From an uncultured Bacteroidales bacterium (lineage in GTDB: Bacteria > Bacteroidota > Bacteroidia > Bacteroidales > Muribaculaceae): 47,951 nt of DNA. The translations under genes were made by a program, and so were the position numbers. The DNA is taken from NCBI GenBank assembly GCA_902779125.1, contig CACZAC010000014.1:1-47951 (forward strand), given 5' to 3'. Of this stretch, positions 23,411 to 31,479 are shown in pieces. The notes below the pieces were generated by a model. That model searched no databases and was not told the origin of the DNA. It worked only from the letters and a program-made list of their open reading frames with translations. Each line of letters begins with the position of its first letter. Within the stretch, counting starts at the first letter, position 1.

Positions 23411-23944
23411 TCATTTCAGCTTCAGCGATTCCATTACCTTCAGTACGACCTCGTTGTCGGCAGTTTTCACGTTGGTAGTGTTTACCTTGATGATGCCGTT
23501 CTCGCCGTCGCCAATCTTCAGGATGGCAGAGAAGGCGTCGCCTGCTTCCTGTTTCCAGAGGAATGTGGCATAAGTGTTGTTGCCGAGGGTCTTTTCTCCA
23601 AGGTCTTCCATGCCTTTGATGTCCATCTCGATCTGTTGAGACTGCTTGTAGTTGGCTTGCTCGTCATAGACGAAGTTCAAACCCTCTTTATATTCCTGGC
23701 CGGCACTGATTTCGTTATCCTTGATGACACGAACCTCCCATCCCTCGGGGATGTCGATGCTGAACTTCTCACAGGAAACGGTGCAGGGGCCTTTGCTTCC
23801 CTCTTTCACCTCACCGGTTGCCTCGGCAGTTTGTTCTGTTGCCGCACCTTCGGCATTTTCGCCGTCCTGGGCCGTCTTGTTGCCACAAGCTGTGAAAGCA
23901 ATGGCTGCTGCAATCATAATCGCGAATAGATAAACTTTTTTCAT
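23411..23944 (-). CDS. Lipoprotein of unknown function
   Basis: The protein is 177 residues from the ATG at 23944 (MKKVYLFAIMIAAAIAFTACGNK), with an excellent lipobox FTAC. An earlier ATG at 23959 only lengthens the n-region. A Glu/Ala/Thr-rich linker is followed from about residue 55 by a compact alpha/beta domain starting CTVSCEKFSIDIPEGWEVRVIKD, which recalls the IPEGW opening of PsbP/DUF1795-like lipoprotein domains. It is downstream of and probably co-transcribed with a second lipoprotein (gap 52 bases) that has the same type of leader and linker. Confidence 0.8.
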   Translation of the reverse strand: MKKVYLFAIMIAAAIAFTACGNKTAQDGENAEGAATEQTAEATGEVKEGSKGPCTVSCEKFSIDIPEGWEVRVIKDNEISAGQEYKEGLNFVYDEQANYKQSQQIEMDIKGMEDLGEKTLGNNTYATFLWKQEAGDAFSAILKIGDGENGIIKVNTTNVKTADNEVVLKVMESLKLK

Positions 23945-23996
23945 TATCTCAATGATCAACAGATTACTTTCTTATTTGCTTATCATTAGGTCACTC

Positions 23997-24431
23997 TTAC
24001 AACTCGGGTATGCCAAGCTCCTGCATGGTAGTCTGGATCCATTCGTCGGTGATCACCTTGCCACCTTCAGATTGCTTGGCAAGACTTGCCAATTCCTCCA
24101 TCAACGCGGGGACATCGGCATATTTCTTGGTGACTTCTTCCAGCTCTGCGGGCTGGGCCTCGTTCATTGCTACGGCAAAAGACTTATAGCCCTCCAATGC
24201 CGTCTTAAACTGTGCCTTCCACTCGTCAGCGCTCCAATTGGCACCTTCGGCCTTGGCTTTTGCCACAATGTCGGCAAGTGATGCCGGCTGTTCGGCCTCT
24301 GCTGCGGGAGCCTCTTCTGCTACCTGCTCGGTCTGTTCAGCCTCTGTGGCGGTTTCTGCACTCTTGTTGCCACATGAGGTCACAAACACACCTGCAGCAA
24401 CGATGATAAAACTGAATAATAACTTTTTCAT
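23997..24431 (-). CDS. Lipoprotein of unknown function
   Basis: The 144-residue product has signal peptide MKKLLFSFIIVAAGVFVTSC with a strong lipobox and starts CGNKSAETATEAEQTEQ like its downstream neighbour (CGNKTAQDGENAEGAATEQ). The rest is a mostly helical, acidic domain (residues about 55-144, with SADEWKAQFKTALEGYKSF). No known family is recognised. It is the first gene of a two-gene minus-strand unit, with a -7 box TATCTTTG at 24521-24514 and an inverted repeat at the expected transcript start. Confidence 0.8.
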   Translation of the reverse strand: MKKLLFSFIIVAAGVFVTSCGNKSAETATEAEQTEQVAEEAPAAEAEQPASLADIVAKAKAEGANWSADEWKAQFKTALEGYKSFAVAMNEAQPAELEEVTKKYADVPALMEELASLAKQSEGGKVITDEWIQTTMQELGIPEL

Positions 24432-24490
24432 AAATCTAAATGGTTTAAAAAATTAATAATGTAGTTCTTTGTTCGTCTGTCATTTATTTC

Positions 24491-24521
24491 ATCAACTTAT
24501 GTTGATATTGGTGCAAAGATA
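24491..24521 (-). promoter_or_regulatory. -7 box and inverted repeat at the start of the lipoprotein transcript
   Basis: TATCTTTG on the minus strand (24521-24514) predicts a start near 24507. The perfect inverted repeat ATCAAC-TTAT-GTTGAT (24491-24506) covers the first 16 transcribed bases and could be an operator or a 5' stabilising stem. No -33 TTTG is seen. Confidence 0.5.
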
Positions 24522-24666
24522 GTATAAAAAAGTGCTAATTTTGGTTGATAAAACCACAAAAAAGGATGAATTATTTTTTTATCTTCCAAAATGCGGAAAA
24601 ACAAGGTCCGCTCAGACTAAATAGGCTCCGCACATGGCCGGAAACGGCGAAATAACTGAAGATGAA

Positions 24667-24698
24667 TTTGGCATTGTGTCCGGGTTACACTACCTTTG
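24667..24698 (+). promoter_or_regulatory. Promoter TTTG-N20-TACCTTTG
   Basis: TTTG (24667-24670) and TACCTTTG (24691-24698) are separated by 20 bases, a canonical Bacteroidota promoter for the Cys-rich gene at 24732. The remainder of the divergent 24432-24731 gap is AT-rich without other features. Confidence 0.8.
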
Positions 24699-24731
24699 CA
24701 GGAACAAAATTCACATTAATATATAAGAGAC

Positions 24732-25130
24732 ATGGAACAGAACGAGATGAACGGAATGCCGCGCCGTGAGCGCGCGGTGATGTTTAAACGCGACCATAAC
24801 TGCTGCCAGGCAGTGCTGCTGGCCTTCGCTCCCGAACTGCAGTTGCCTGAAGAAAAACTGCTGGCGATGGGAGCCTGTTTCGGTAGCGGAATGGGCTGCA
24901 TGGAAGAGACGTGCGGTGCCCTGTGCGGCGCCCAAATAGCGCAGGGGTTGCTAAAATTTGACAACCGCCGCATGAACCCTCAGGCAAGCCAGTTGAGGGC
25001 TGAATTTGAGATGCGTTGCGGAGCCACCCGATGCAAGGACCTGAAGGGCGTGGGCAGCGACCGTGGCGTGCTGTGCTCCTGTGAGGATTGCGTGCGCCAT
25101 GCAGTGGACTCGCTTGAAGAAATGCTGTAA
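24732..25130 (+). CDS. Cys-rich putative redox protein (C_GCAxxG_C_C family)
   Basis: The 132-residue cytoplasmic protein carries eleven cysteines in the family pattern: NCCQAVLLAF, MGACFGSGMGCMEETCGALCGA, MRCGATRCKDLKGV and LCSCEDCVRHAV. Members of this family are thought to be redox-active or to bind a metal or iron-sulfur cluster; the exact role is not known. The start at 24732 leaves about 27 bases of leader after the predicted promoter. It has its own promoter and is unlikely to be in one unit with mreB, which has its own -7 box. Confidence 0.82.
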   Translation: MEQNEMNGMPRRERAVMFKRDHNCCQAVLLAFAPELQLPEEKLLAMGACFGSGMGCMEETCGALCGAQIAQGLLKFDNRRMNPQASQLRAEFEMRCGATRCKDLKGVGSDRGVLCSCEDCVRHAVDSLEEML

Positions 25131-25219
25131 CACGACATCCCCTCTACCCCGTCAAGCCAAAACATATCATACTCAAAAAAACTATACAAAAACATAGCAA
25201 TCAATTGGCGAAATTTAAG

Positions 25220-25227
25220 TAATTTTG
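25220..25227 (+). promoter_or_regulatory. -7 element TAATTTTG before mreB
   Basis: TAATTTTG fits TAnnTTTG and lies about 70 bases before the mreB ATG. A TTG at 25205-25207 is too close for a standard -33. Confidence 0.5.
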
Positions 25228-25295
25228 CAGTCCAATTAACGCGAGTATTTTATTAAGATTTATATAACTATCACTCTAACATACAGATAACAATC

Positions 25296-26318
25296 ATGGG
25301 ATGGTTTTCATTCACTCAAGAAATCGCTGTCGATTTAGGAACAGCCAACACCATTATCATCCATAACGACCGCATCGTCATCGACGAGCCGTCGGTCGTA
25401 GCACTCGACTCCAAGACCAACAAGCCTATCGCCGTGGGTGAACGTGCCCGCGAGATGCACGGCAAGGTCCATGAGGGTATCCGCACCGTTCGCCCCTTGA
25501 GCGATGGCGTAATTGCCGACTTCAACGCCGCCGAGCACATGATTCGCGGCATGATTAAGAAAGTGAGCGCCAAGAACCACTGGTTCTCGCCCTCGCTGCG
25601 CATGGTAGTATGCGTCCCCTCGGGTTCGACCGAGGTCGAAATCCGTGCCGTCCGCGACTCGGCAGAACACGCCGGTGGCCGCGACGTCTATATGATTTAT
25701 GAGCCCATGGCTGCAGCACTGGGTATCGGTCTTGACGTCCTCGCTCCCGAGGGCAACATGATTGTGGACATCGGTGGCGGTACGACCGAAATCGCTGTCA
25801 TCTCGCTGGGCGGTATCGTGAGCAACAAGAGCATCCGCACCGCCGGTGACGACTTGACCGAGGACATCCAGGAGCACATGCGCCGCGCCCACAACGTGCG
25901 CGTGGGTGAGCGCACTGCCGAGGCCATCAAAATCAATGTCGGCTCGGCATTGACCGACCTGGGCGCTGAGGCCCCCGAAGACTTCATCATCCACGGTCCC
26001 AACCAGGTGAACTCTTTGCCTCTGGAGGTTCCCGTGACCTATCAGGAGGTGTGCCACTGCATCGAGAAGTCGATTTCCAAGATTGAGGCTGCCGTGCTGA
26101 GCGCCCTGGAACAGACTCCTCCCGAGCTGTATCAGGACATCGTCCACAACGGTATCTTCTTGACTGGTGGCGGTGCCCTGCTGCGTGGTCTGGACAAGCG
26201 CTTGACCGACAAAATCGGCATCGAGTTCCATGTCGCTGAGGATCCCTTGCACGCTGTCGCCAAGGGTACCGGTATCGCTTTGAAGAACATCAAGCACTTC
26301 AAGTTCCTCATGCGCTGA
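25296..26318 (+). CDS. mreB: Rod shape-determining actin homologue MreB
   Basis: The 340-residue protein shows the actin-fold phosphate loops: VDLGTANTIIIH near the start, NMIVDIGGGTTEIAVISLGGI (about residue 150-170) and FLTGGGALLRGLDKRL (about 285-300). MreB polymerises under the inner membrane and organises the elongation-phase peptidoglycan synthase. The N-terminal MGWFSFTQEIAVDLG is the usual membrane-contacting start. It is followed by mreC, mreD, mrdA and rodA, with only the mreB-mreC gap (67 bases, containing GCTAAAA heptamers) not overlapping. Confidence 0.97.
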   Translation: MGWFSFTQEIAVDLGTANTIIIHNDRIVIDEPSVVALDSKTNKPIAVGERAREMHGKVHEGIRTVRPLSDGVIADFNAAEHMIRGMIKKVSAKNHWFSPSLRMVVCVPSGSTEVEIRAVRDSAEHAGGRDVYMIYEPMAAALGIGLDVLAPEGNMIVDIGGGTTEIAVISLGGIVSNKSIRTAGDDLTEDIQEHMRRAHNVRVGERTAEAIKINVGSALTDLGAEAPEDFIIHGPNQVNSLPLEVPVTYQEVCHCIEKSISKIEAAVLSALEQTPPELYQDIVHNGIFLTGGGALLRGLDKRLTDKIGIEFHVAEDPLHAVAKGTGIALKNIKHFKFLMR

Positions 26319-26385
26319 TTTTGAGACTTTAGCGGGTATCCGCGAGGGGCTAATGGCTATCTGCTAAAAGCTAAAAGCTCATCTG

Positions 26386-27414
26386 ATGAATAATCTGCTC
26401 AACTTTTTCGTCAAACACAGTGCGTGGTTCATTTTCGCTATCTACGTGATATTGAGCCTCGTGCTGCTGTTTAAGGATAATCCATACCAGCAGAGCGTCT
26501 ATCTGACGTCGGCCAACTCGGTGAGCGCCGCCGTCTATAAGGCGTTCAGTAATGTCACGTCCTATTTCCACCTGCGTGACATCAACGAGAGCCTGCAAGA
26601 ACGCAACGCTGCGCTGGAGATGGAACTGATTGAGCTGCGCAAACAGATGAGCGAACTGGAGCTGCTCTCGCCCGACTCGCTGCACCAACCCGTTCTCAAG
26701 CAGTATTCCTTTGTGATGGCTCAGGTCATCAGCAACAGCATCGCCCAGCCCAACAACTACATCACCATCAACCGTGGGCACATGGACGGTATCAGGCCTG
26801 AGATGGGCGTTATCGACCAGAATGGCGTGGTGGGCATCGTCAACGTCGTGGGACCTCATGCATCGAGGGTCATCTCGCTGCTCAACCCGCACGTCAGGTT
26901 ATCGTGCAAGCTGCGCAATTCCAACTTCTACGGCAGTCTTGTGTGGGACGGTAAAAGCCCGCAATATGCTGTGCTCGAGGAGTTGCCCAAGCATGTGAAA
27001 TACCATACCGGCGACACCATCGTCACCAGCGGCTATTCGGCAGTATTCCCGCCGGGCATCATCGTGGGCACCATTCAAGGCATAGCACGAGGCACTACCG
27101 ACAGCTTCGTGTCGTTGCGCATCAAGCTGACGACCAACTTCAGCCAGCTGAGCAGCGTGCGCGTCATTACCAACAGCATGAAGGAGCAGATTGACGCCCT
27201 GAGACGTGCCGAGCAAGGCATCGACACCGCTGCCAACATCGAGACGCGTCCCGAAATCAAACCCGAAATCATCGACGTGGTTCCCGACCAGGAGAAGCCC
27301 AAGAAGGCGGACTCCAAGCACGACCAACCTGCCCAACCCAACCAGGTCCAGTCGCCCCAACCCGTCCAAGCCGTCGAACCCGATAATAACCAAGGAGGAG
27401 AAGAACAGCCATGA
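26386..27414 (+). CDS. mreC: Rod shape-determining protein MreC
   Basis: The 342-residue protein has one N-terminal membrane segment (AWFIFAIYVILSLVLLF, residues about 13-30), a coiled coil (about 60-100, NESLQERNAALEMELIELRKQMSELE) and the periplasmic MreC beta-barrel core (VISNSIAQPNNYITINRGHMDGI, GVVGIVNVVG, VTSGYSAVFPPGIIVG). The last 60 residues are a Pro/Gln/Lys-rich tail not present in the E. coli protein. MreC bridges MreB to PBP2. The gene overlaps mreD by 4 bases (ATGA). Confidence 0.95.
   Translation: MNNLLNFFVKHSAWFIFAIYVILSLVLLFKDNPYQQSVYLTSANSVSAAVYKAFSNVTSYFHLRDINESLQERNAALEMELIELRKQMSELELLSPDSLHQPVLKQYSFVMAQVISNSIAQPNNYITINRGHMDGIRPEMGVIDQNGVVGIVNVVGPHASRVISLLNPHVRLSCKLRNSNFYGSLVWDGKSPQYAVLEELPKHVKYHTGDTIVTSGYSAVFPPGIIVGTIQGIARGTTDSFVSLRIKLTTNFSQLSSVRVITNSMKEQIDALRRAEQGIDTAANIETRPEIKPEIIDVVPDQEKPKKADSKHDQPAQPNQVQSPQPVQAVEPDNNQGGEEQP
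27392..27398 (+). promoter_or_regulatory. Shine-Dalgarno-like AAGGAGG before mreD
   Basis: A perfect AAGGAGG lies 12 bases before the mreD ATG, inside the end of mreC. Such sites are rare in this window, as in Bacteroidota generally; it also encodes Gly-Gly-Glu, so it may be coincidental. Confidence 0.35.
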
Positions 27415-27929
27415 CCAAGACCGTACTGCAATTCATAGCCCTCTTTTTCGCCCTCGTGGTGGTGCAACTGGTGTGCAACAAGATTGTGTTGTTCAACGTG
27501 GCAATGCCTGTAGTGTTCATCTATCTCATCCTGCGCCTACCGGTCAACCTGCATGGCGGTTGGGTGCTGACCATCGCGTTTTTCTCGGGACTGATTATCG
27601 ACATCTTCAATAACACGCCCGGCATGAATGCGCTGGCATGCACCATCATCGCTGCTGTGCGCCGCCCCGTGTTCAACGCCTTTATCTCTCGTGAAAACGA
27701 CATGAACATCCCCATCCCGTCGGTGGACTCGATGGGCGTGGGCGACTATTTCAAGTACATGGCAACGCTGGTGACGCTCTATTGCACGCTGATTTTCCTC
27801 ATCCAGGCATTCACGCTCCACGATATCGTGCTTACCCTGGCACGCATCGCCGCCAGCAGTGTGCTGTCAATCATTATCATCTTTGGGTTGGACACTCTAG
27901 TGAGCACACGCCGTGAGAAAAGATTATAA
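27411..27929 (+). CDS. mreD: Rod shape-determining protein MreD
   Basis: The 172-residue product is mostly hydrophobic, with about five membrane segments (MTKTVLQFIALFFALVVVQL, VAMPVVFIYLILRLPV, WVLTIAFFSGLIIDIF and others). The NNTPGMNALACTIIAAVRRP loop is typical of MreD. It belongs to the elongasome in the inner membrane. It overlaps mreC by 4 bases and the PBP2 gene by 17 bases. Confidence 0.92.
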   Translation: MTKTVLQFIALFFALVVVQLVCNKIVLFNVAMPVVFIYLILRLPVNLHGGWVLTIAFFSGLIIDIFNNTPGMNALACTIIAAVRRPVFNAFISRENDMNIPIPSVDSMGVGDYFKYMATLVTLYCTLIFLIQAFTLHDIVLTLARIAASSVLSIIIIFGLDTLVSTRREKRL

Positions 27930-29841
27930 CCTGGAGAAGCGCAAACTGGTCATCGGTGGCTTTATCGTGGCGATTGTCATCATCTACATCATTCGCCTGA
28001 TACAGCTGCAGGTGCTTGACAACACCTATAAGGCCCATGCCGACAACAACGCCTTCATGGAGAAGGTCATCTATCCGTCGCGAGGGCTTATCTATGACCG
28101 CAACGACTCGCTGGTGGTTTATAATGTGCCCGAATATGACTTGGTGATGATTCCCAAGGATGTGACGCCGTTTGACACGGTGGACTTCTGCAACACGGTG
28201 CGCATCACCCGCGAGGAGTTTGACCATCGCTGGCAGGAAATGAGAAAAGGGCGCAGTTTCTCGGCATTCACCCAACAGGTGTTCATGAACCACCTCACAC
28301 CCGAGGATTATGGGCGATTGCAGGAGAAACTGTACCGTTTCCCCGGCTTCTATGTCGTGCAGCGCATCCTCAGGCAATACAACTATCCTGTCGCTGCCAA
28401 CGTGCTGGGCGACATCCGTGAGGTCAACGCCCGCGACATCGAGAACGACGACTACTACCGCCCCGGTGATTATACGGGCGATTTGGGCATCGAGAAGAGC
28501 TACGAGACCTGGCTGCGTGGTGTCAAGGGTAAAGAAATCCTCATCCGCGACGCGACGGGTAAAATCAAGGGCCATTACAACGACGGTGCCGATGACGTCT
28601 CTCCGGTTGCAGGCAATAACCTGAAACTGAGCATAGACATCGGCCTGCAGGCCTATGGGGAATTGCTCATGCAAGGCAAAGTGGGCGCCATCGTCTGCAT
28701 CGAGCCCAAGACGGGCGAAATCTTGGCACTGGTTTCCAGTCCCAGCTACGATCCTGCACTGCTCATGGGTAAGGAGCGTGGCAAGAACTACCGCGACCTG
28801 GTCAATAACAGGCTCAAGCCGCTGTATGACCGCTCCATCATGGCAGCCTATCCTCCCGGCTCGACCTTCAAGCCCAGTCAGGGTCTGATTTTCCTGCAAG
28901 AGGGTATCATCACCACCAGCACCATGTTCCCTTGCCACCGCGGCTATGTCAACGCCGGATTGCGTGTGGGCTGCCACGGCCACGGCTCGCCCATCAACCT
29001 GAAACCCGCCCTGCAGACATCGTGCAACGCCTACTTCTGCTGGGGATTCAAGTACATGATGGACAAGCGCAGTAAGTATGGCTCAACGGGCAAGGCATTT
29101 GAGGTGTGGAAGAACCACATGGTGTCGATGGGCTACGGGTACAAACTGGGCATCGATATGCCCGGCGAGAGCCGCGGTTTTATCCCCAACACGGCGTTCT
29201 ATGACAAAATCTATGGTGCAGGGCAATGGGTGGGACAGACCATCATCAGCGATGCCATCGGACAGGGCGAAATCCTTGCTACCCCGCTCCAAATCGCTAA
29301 CCTGAGCGCCACCATCGCCAACCGTGGCTACTATATCACCCCACACGTTGTCAAGAGCATTGAGGGCGTCGGCGTGCTCAAGAAGAACATCGAGCGCCAC
29401 GATACAGACATCGACAAGCTCTACTATGACGACATCGTCCAGGGTATGCGCATGGCGGTATTGGGCGGCACCTGTACCCGCGCCAACATCCCTGGCCTCG
29501 ACGTGTGCGGCAAGACCGGTACGGCTCAAAACCCCCATGGTCGTGACCACTCGGTATTTATGGGCTTTGCGCCGATGAACGACCCCAAAATCGCCATCTG
29601 CGTCTATGTCGAGAATGCAGGCTTCGGCGCCGCATTCGGTGTACCCATCGGGGCGCTGATGATTCAGCGCTACCTGCGCGGCAACTCGCCTGGACTGCAG
29701 GCACAGGGCCGTGCGATGGCAAGCCGCCACACCATCACATATCCCAAGGTGAAGAAAACCACCTCCGACACTAAGGCCGACAACAATAAGACCAATAACA
29801 AGTCATCAAAACCCGTTTCTAGCGATGGAAGTAAGGAATGA
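27913..29841 (+). CDS. mrdA: Penicillin-binding protein 2 (peptidoglycan transpeptidase)
   Basis: The 642-residue protein starts with GTG at 27913, within the end of mreD. It has an N-terminal membrane anchor (LVIGGFIVAIVIIYIIRLIQLQ, about residues 13-32), a dimerisation region with RGLIYDRNDSLVVYN, and a transpeptidase domain with catalytic PPGSTFKP (the Ser-x-x-Lys motif, about 315), the SCN motif in TSCNAYF (about 373) and CGKTGTAQ (about 535). The C-terminal 40 residues are a Lys/Asn/Ser-rich tail. It cross-links new peptidoglycan during elongation, paired with the RodA polymerase encoded next (17-base overlap). Confidence 0.96.
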   Translation: MRKDYNLEKRKLVIGGFIVAIVIIYIIRLIQLQVLDNTYKAHADNNAFMEKVIYPSRGLIYDRNDSLVVYNVPEYDLVMIPKDVTPFDTVDFCNTVRITREEFDHRWQEMRKGRSFSAFTQQVFMNHLTPEDYGRLQEKLYRFPGFYVVQRILRQYNYPVAANVLGDIREVNARDIENDDYYRPGDYTGDLGIEKSYETWLRGVKGKEILIRDATGKIKGHYNDGADDVSPVAGNNLKLSIDIGLQAYGELLMQGKVGAIVCIEPKTGEILALVSSPSYDPALLMGKERGKNYRDLVNNRLKPLYDRSIMAAYPPGSTFKPSQGLIFLQEGIITTSTMFPCHRGYVNAGLRVGCHGHGSPINLKPALQTSCNAYFCWGFKYMMDKRSKYGSTGKAFEVWKNHMVSMGYGYKLGIDMPGESRGFIPNTAFYDKIYGAGQWVGQTIISDAIGQGEILATPLQIANLSATIANRGYYITPHVVKSIEGVGVLKKNIERHDTDIDKLYYDDIVQGMRMAVLGGTCTRANIPGLDVCGKTGTAQNPHGRDHSVFMGFAPMNDPKIAICVYVENAGFGAAFGVPIGALMIQRYLRGNSPGLQAQGRAMASRHTITYPKVKKTTSDTKADNNKTNNKSSKPVSSDGSKE

Positions 29842-31297
29842 AGATGAAAACACCAACCTATTGAGGTCAGTGGACTGGTTTACCATTGTCCTGTACCTTA
29901 TCATGGTCGTAGCGGGAGCGGTGAGCATCTATGCCGCGACCTATGACTATGACAAGGCGAGCATGTTTGACCTGAGCGAATTCTCGGGCAAGCAGTTCAT
30001 GTGGGCTGGATTGTCGTTCCTCATCGGTTTCTCGTTGCTGCTCATCGACAGGCGCATCTATGAAGCCTACGCCTACCCCATCTACGGGTTCATGATATTG
30101 CTGCTGATAGCCACCATTTTTGTCGCCCCTGACATCAAGGGCTCCCGTTCTTGGCTCGTGTTTGGCCCCGTGAGTCTGCAACCGGCAGAGTTCGCCAAGG
30201 CGGCGACGGCTCTAGCACTGGCCAAGCTGTTCAGCACCTATGGTTTCACACTGAACGGCTGGCGCAACTATGCCATTGCCATCGGCATCATCCTGCTGCC
30301 CATCCTGTGCATCATCTTGGAGCGAGAAACAGGTACTGCGCTGGTTTACACCGCTCTTGTCTTTGTCCTTTATCGCGAGGGCATGTCGGGTTTCGTGCTG
30401 TTTGCAGCATTGATGGCAGTGGTCTATTTTGTTGTAGTTCTCAAGTTTGCGGCAATGACCTTCATGGGTATCCCGCTGGGCATGGTCATCGCCTTTATCA
30501 TGGTGATGACACTCATCGTGGGTATGCTGCTGGTCTATTGCCGTTCATGGATATTGGGACGTAACGTCCTCATCGGCTATCTCGTGGCAGGTGCTATCGC
30601 CGTGGGCTTGTCGTTGGCTGGCGTGAACGTCAACGGTTATGCCTTCTTCCTGACCGTCATCATTCTGTCGCTGCTCTATCTGTTGTGGGGCATGTTGCAT
30701 GACATCAACCTTAAGAAGGTGCTCATGACCGTCTGCTTTGCTGCTGCTTCAGTGATGTTTATGTTCATGGTGAACATCGCGTTTAACAAGGTGCTGGAAC
30801 CGCATCAGCAGACGCGCATCAAGGTCACCCTGGGCATCGAGGAGGACCTGCGGGGTGCGGGTTACAACGTCAACCAGAGCAAAATTGCCATCGGCAGCGG
30901 CGGCATCACGGGCAAAGGCTTCCTACAGGGCACCCAGACCAAACTCAAATATGTGCCCGAGCAGCACACCGACTTCATCTTCTGCACCATCGGCGAGGAA
31001 CAGGGCTTTGTGGGCAGCGTGACTGTGCTGATATTGTTCTTGGCGCTCATCCTACGCGTCATCACCCTTGCCGAACGCAACCACTCCACTTTCACTCGTG
31101 TGTATGCCTATTGCGTCGCGTCCTACCTCATCTTCCACCTAGCCGTCAACATCGGCATGGTCATCGGTCTATGTCCCGTCATCGGCATCCCGCTACCCTT
31201 CTTCAGCTACGGTGGCTCCTCGCTGTGGGGCTTCACCTTCCTCCTGTTCATCCTGCTGCGCCTCGACGCCGACCGCGGCAACTACGGCTCCTGGTAA
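29825..31297 (+). CDS. rodA: Peptidoglycan polymerase RodA (SEDS family)
   Basis: The 490-residue polytopic membrane protein has SEDS signatures: GSRSWLVFGPVSLQPAEFAKAA (about residue 107-128), AIGSGGITGKGFLQGTQTKLKYVPEQHTDFIF (about 355-386) and PLPFFSYGGSSLWGF near the end. The sequence is about 120 residues longer than E. coli RodA; the extra part is mainly in the middle membrane segments (about 190-320), as is usual in Bacteroidota. It polymerises glycan strands together with PBP2. It is the last gene of the mre cluster. Confidence 0.95.
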   Translation: MEVRNEDENTNLLRSVDWFTIVLYLIMVVAGAVSIYAATYDYDKASMFDLSEFSGKQFMWAGLSFLIGFSLLLIDRRIYEAYAYPIYGFMILLLIATIFVAPDIKGSRSWLVFGPVSLQPAEFAKAATALALAKLFSTYGFTLNGWRNYAIAIGIILLPILCIILERETGTALVYTALVFVLYREGMSGFVLFAALMAVVYFVVVLKFAAMTFMGIPLGMVIAFIMVMTLIVGMLLVYCRSWILGRNVLIGYLVAGAIAVGLSLAGVNVNGYAFFLTVIILSLLYLLWGMLHDINLKKVLMTVCFAAASVMFMFMVNIAFNKVLEPHQQTRIKVTLGIEEDLRGAGYNVNQSKIAIGSGGITGKGFLQGTQTKLKYVPEQHTDFIFCTIGEEQGFVGSVTVLILFLALILRVITLAERNHSTFTRVYAYCVASYLIFHLAVNIGMVIGLCPVIGIPLPFFSYGGSSLWGFTFLLFILLRLDADRGNYGSW

Positions 31298-31337
31298 AAA
31301 CGCCGTTTCCGCAAAATGTTTAGTCCAGTTAAGTCGA

Positions 31338-31434
31338 ATTGCGAACTTTTCGCAATGAAAAGCCCGCAATTCATAATTATACCAATTCTCTAAAAAGACA
31401 AAGAGAATTGAGAGAAAAGCTATTTAGGTATAAT
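31338..31434. terminator. Hairpins between convergent rodA and the SUMF1 gene
   Basis: Hairpin A pairs 31338-31345 with 31349-31356 (8 bp). Hairpin B pairs 31383-31391 with 31402-31410 (9 bp) and is enclosed by a second perfect pairing 31376-31382/31428-31434. Together they probably end transcription from both sides. Confidence 0.6.
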
Positions 31435-31479
31435 ATCGTCTCGCTTAGTCATGTCTTCTTCATAATAGCTTACGGCTAG

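Noticed and set aside
25201-25211. An 11-mer TCAATTGGCGA shared by the mreB and secA upstream regions (also 44457-44467)
   Set aside because: Its position relative to the -7 boxes differs (9 versus 41 bases), and matches of this length are expected by chance in 48 kb.
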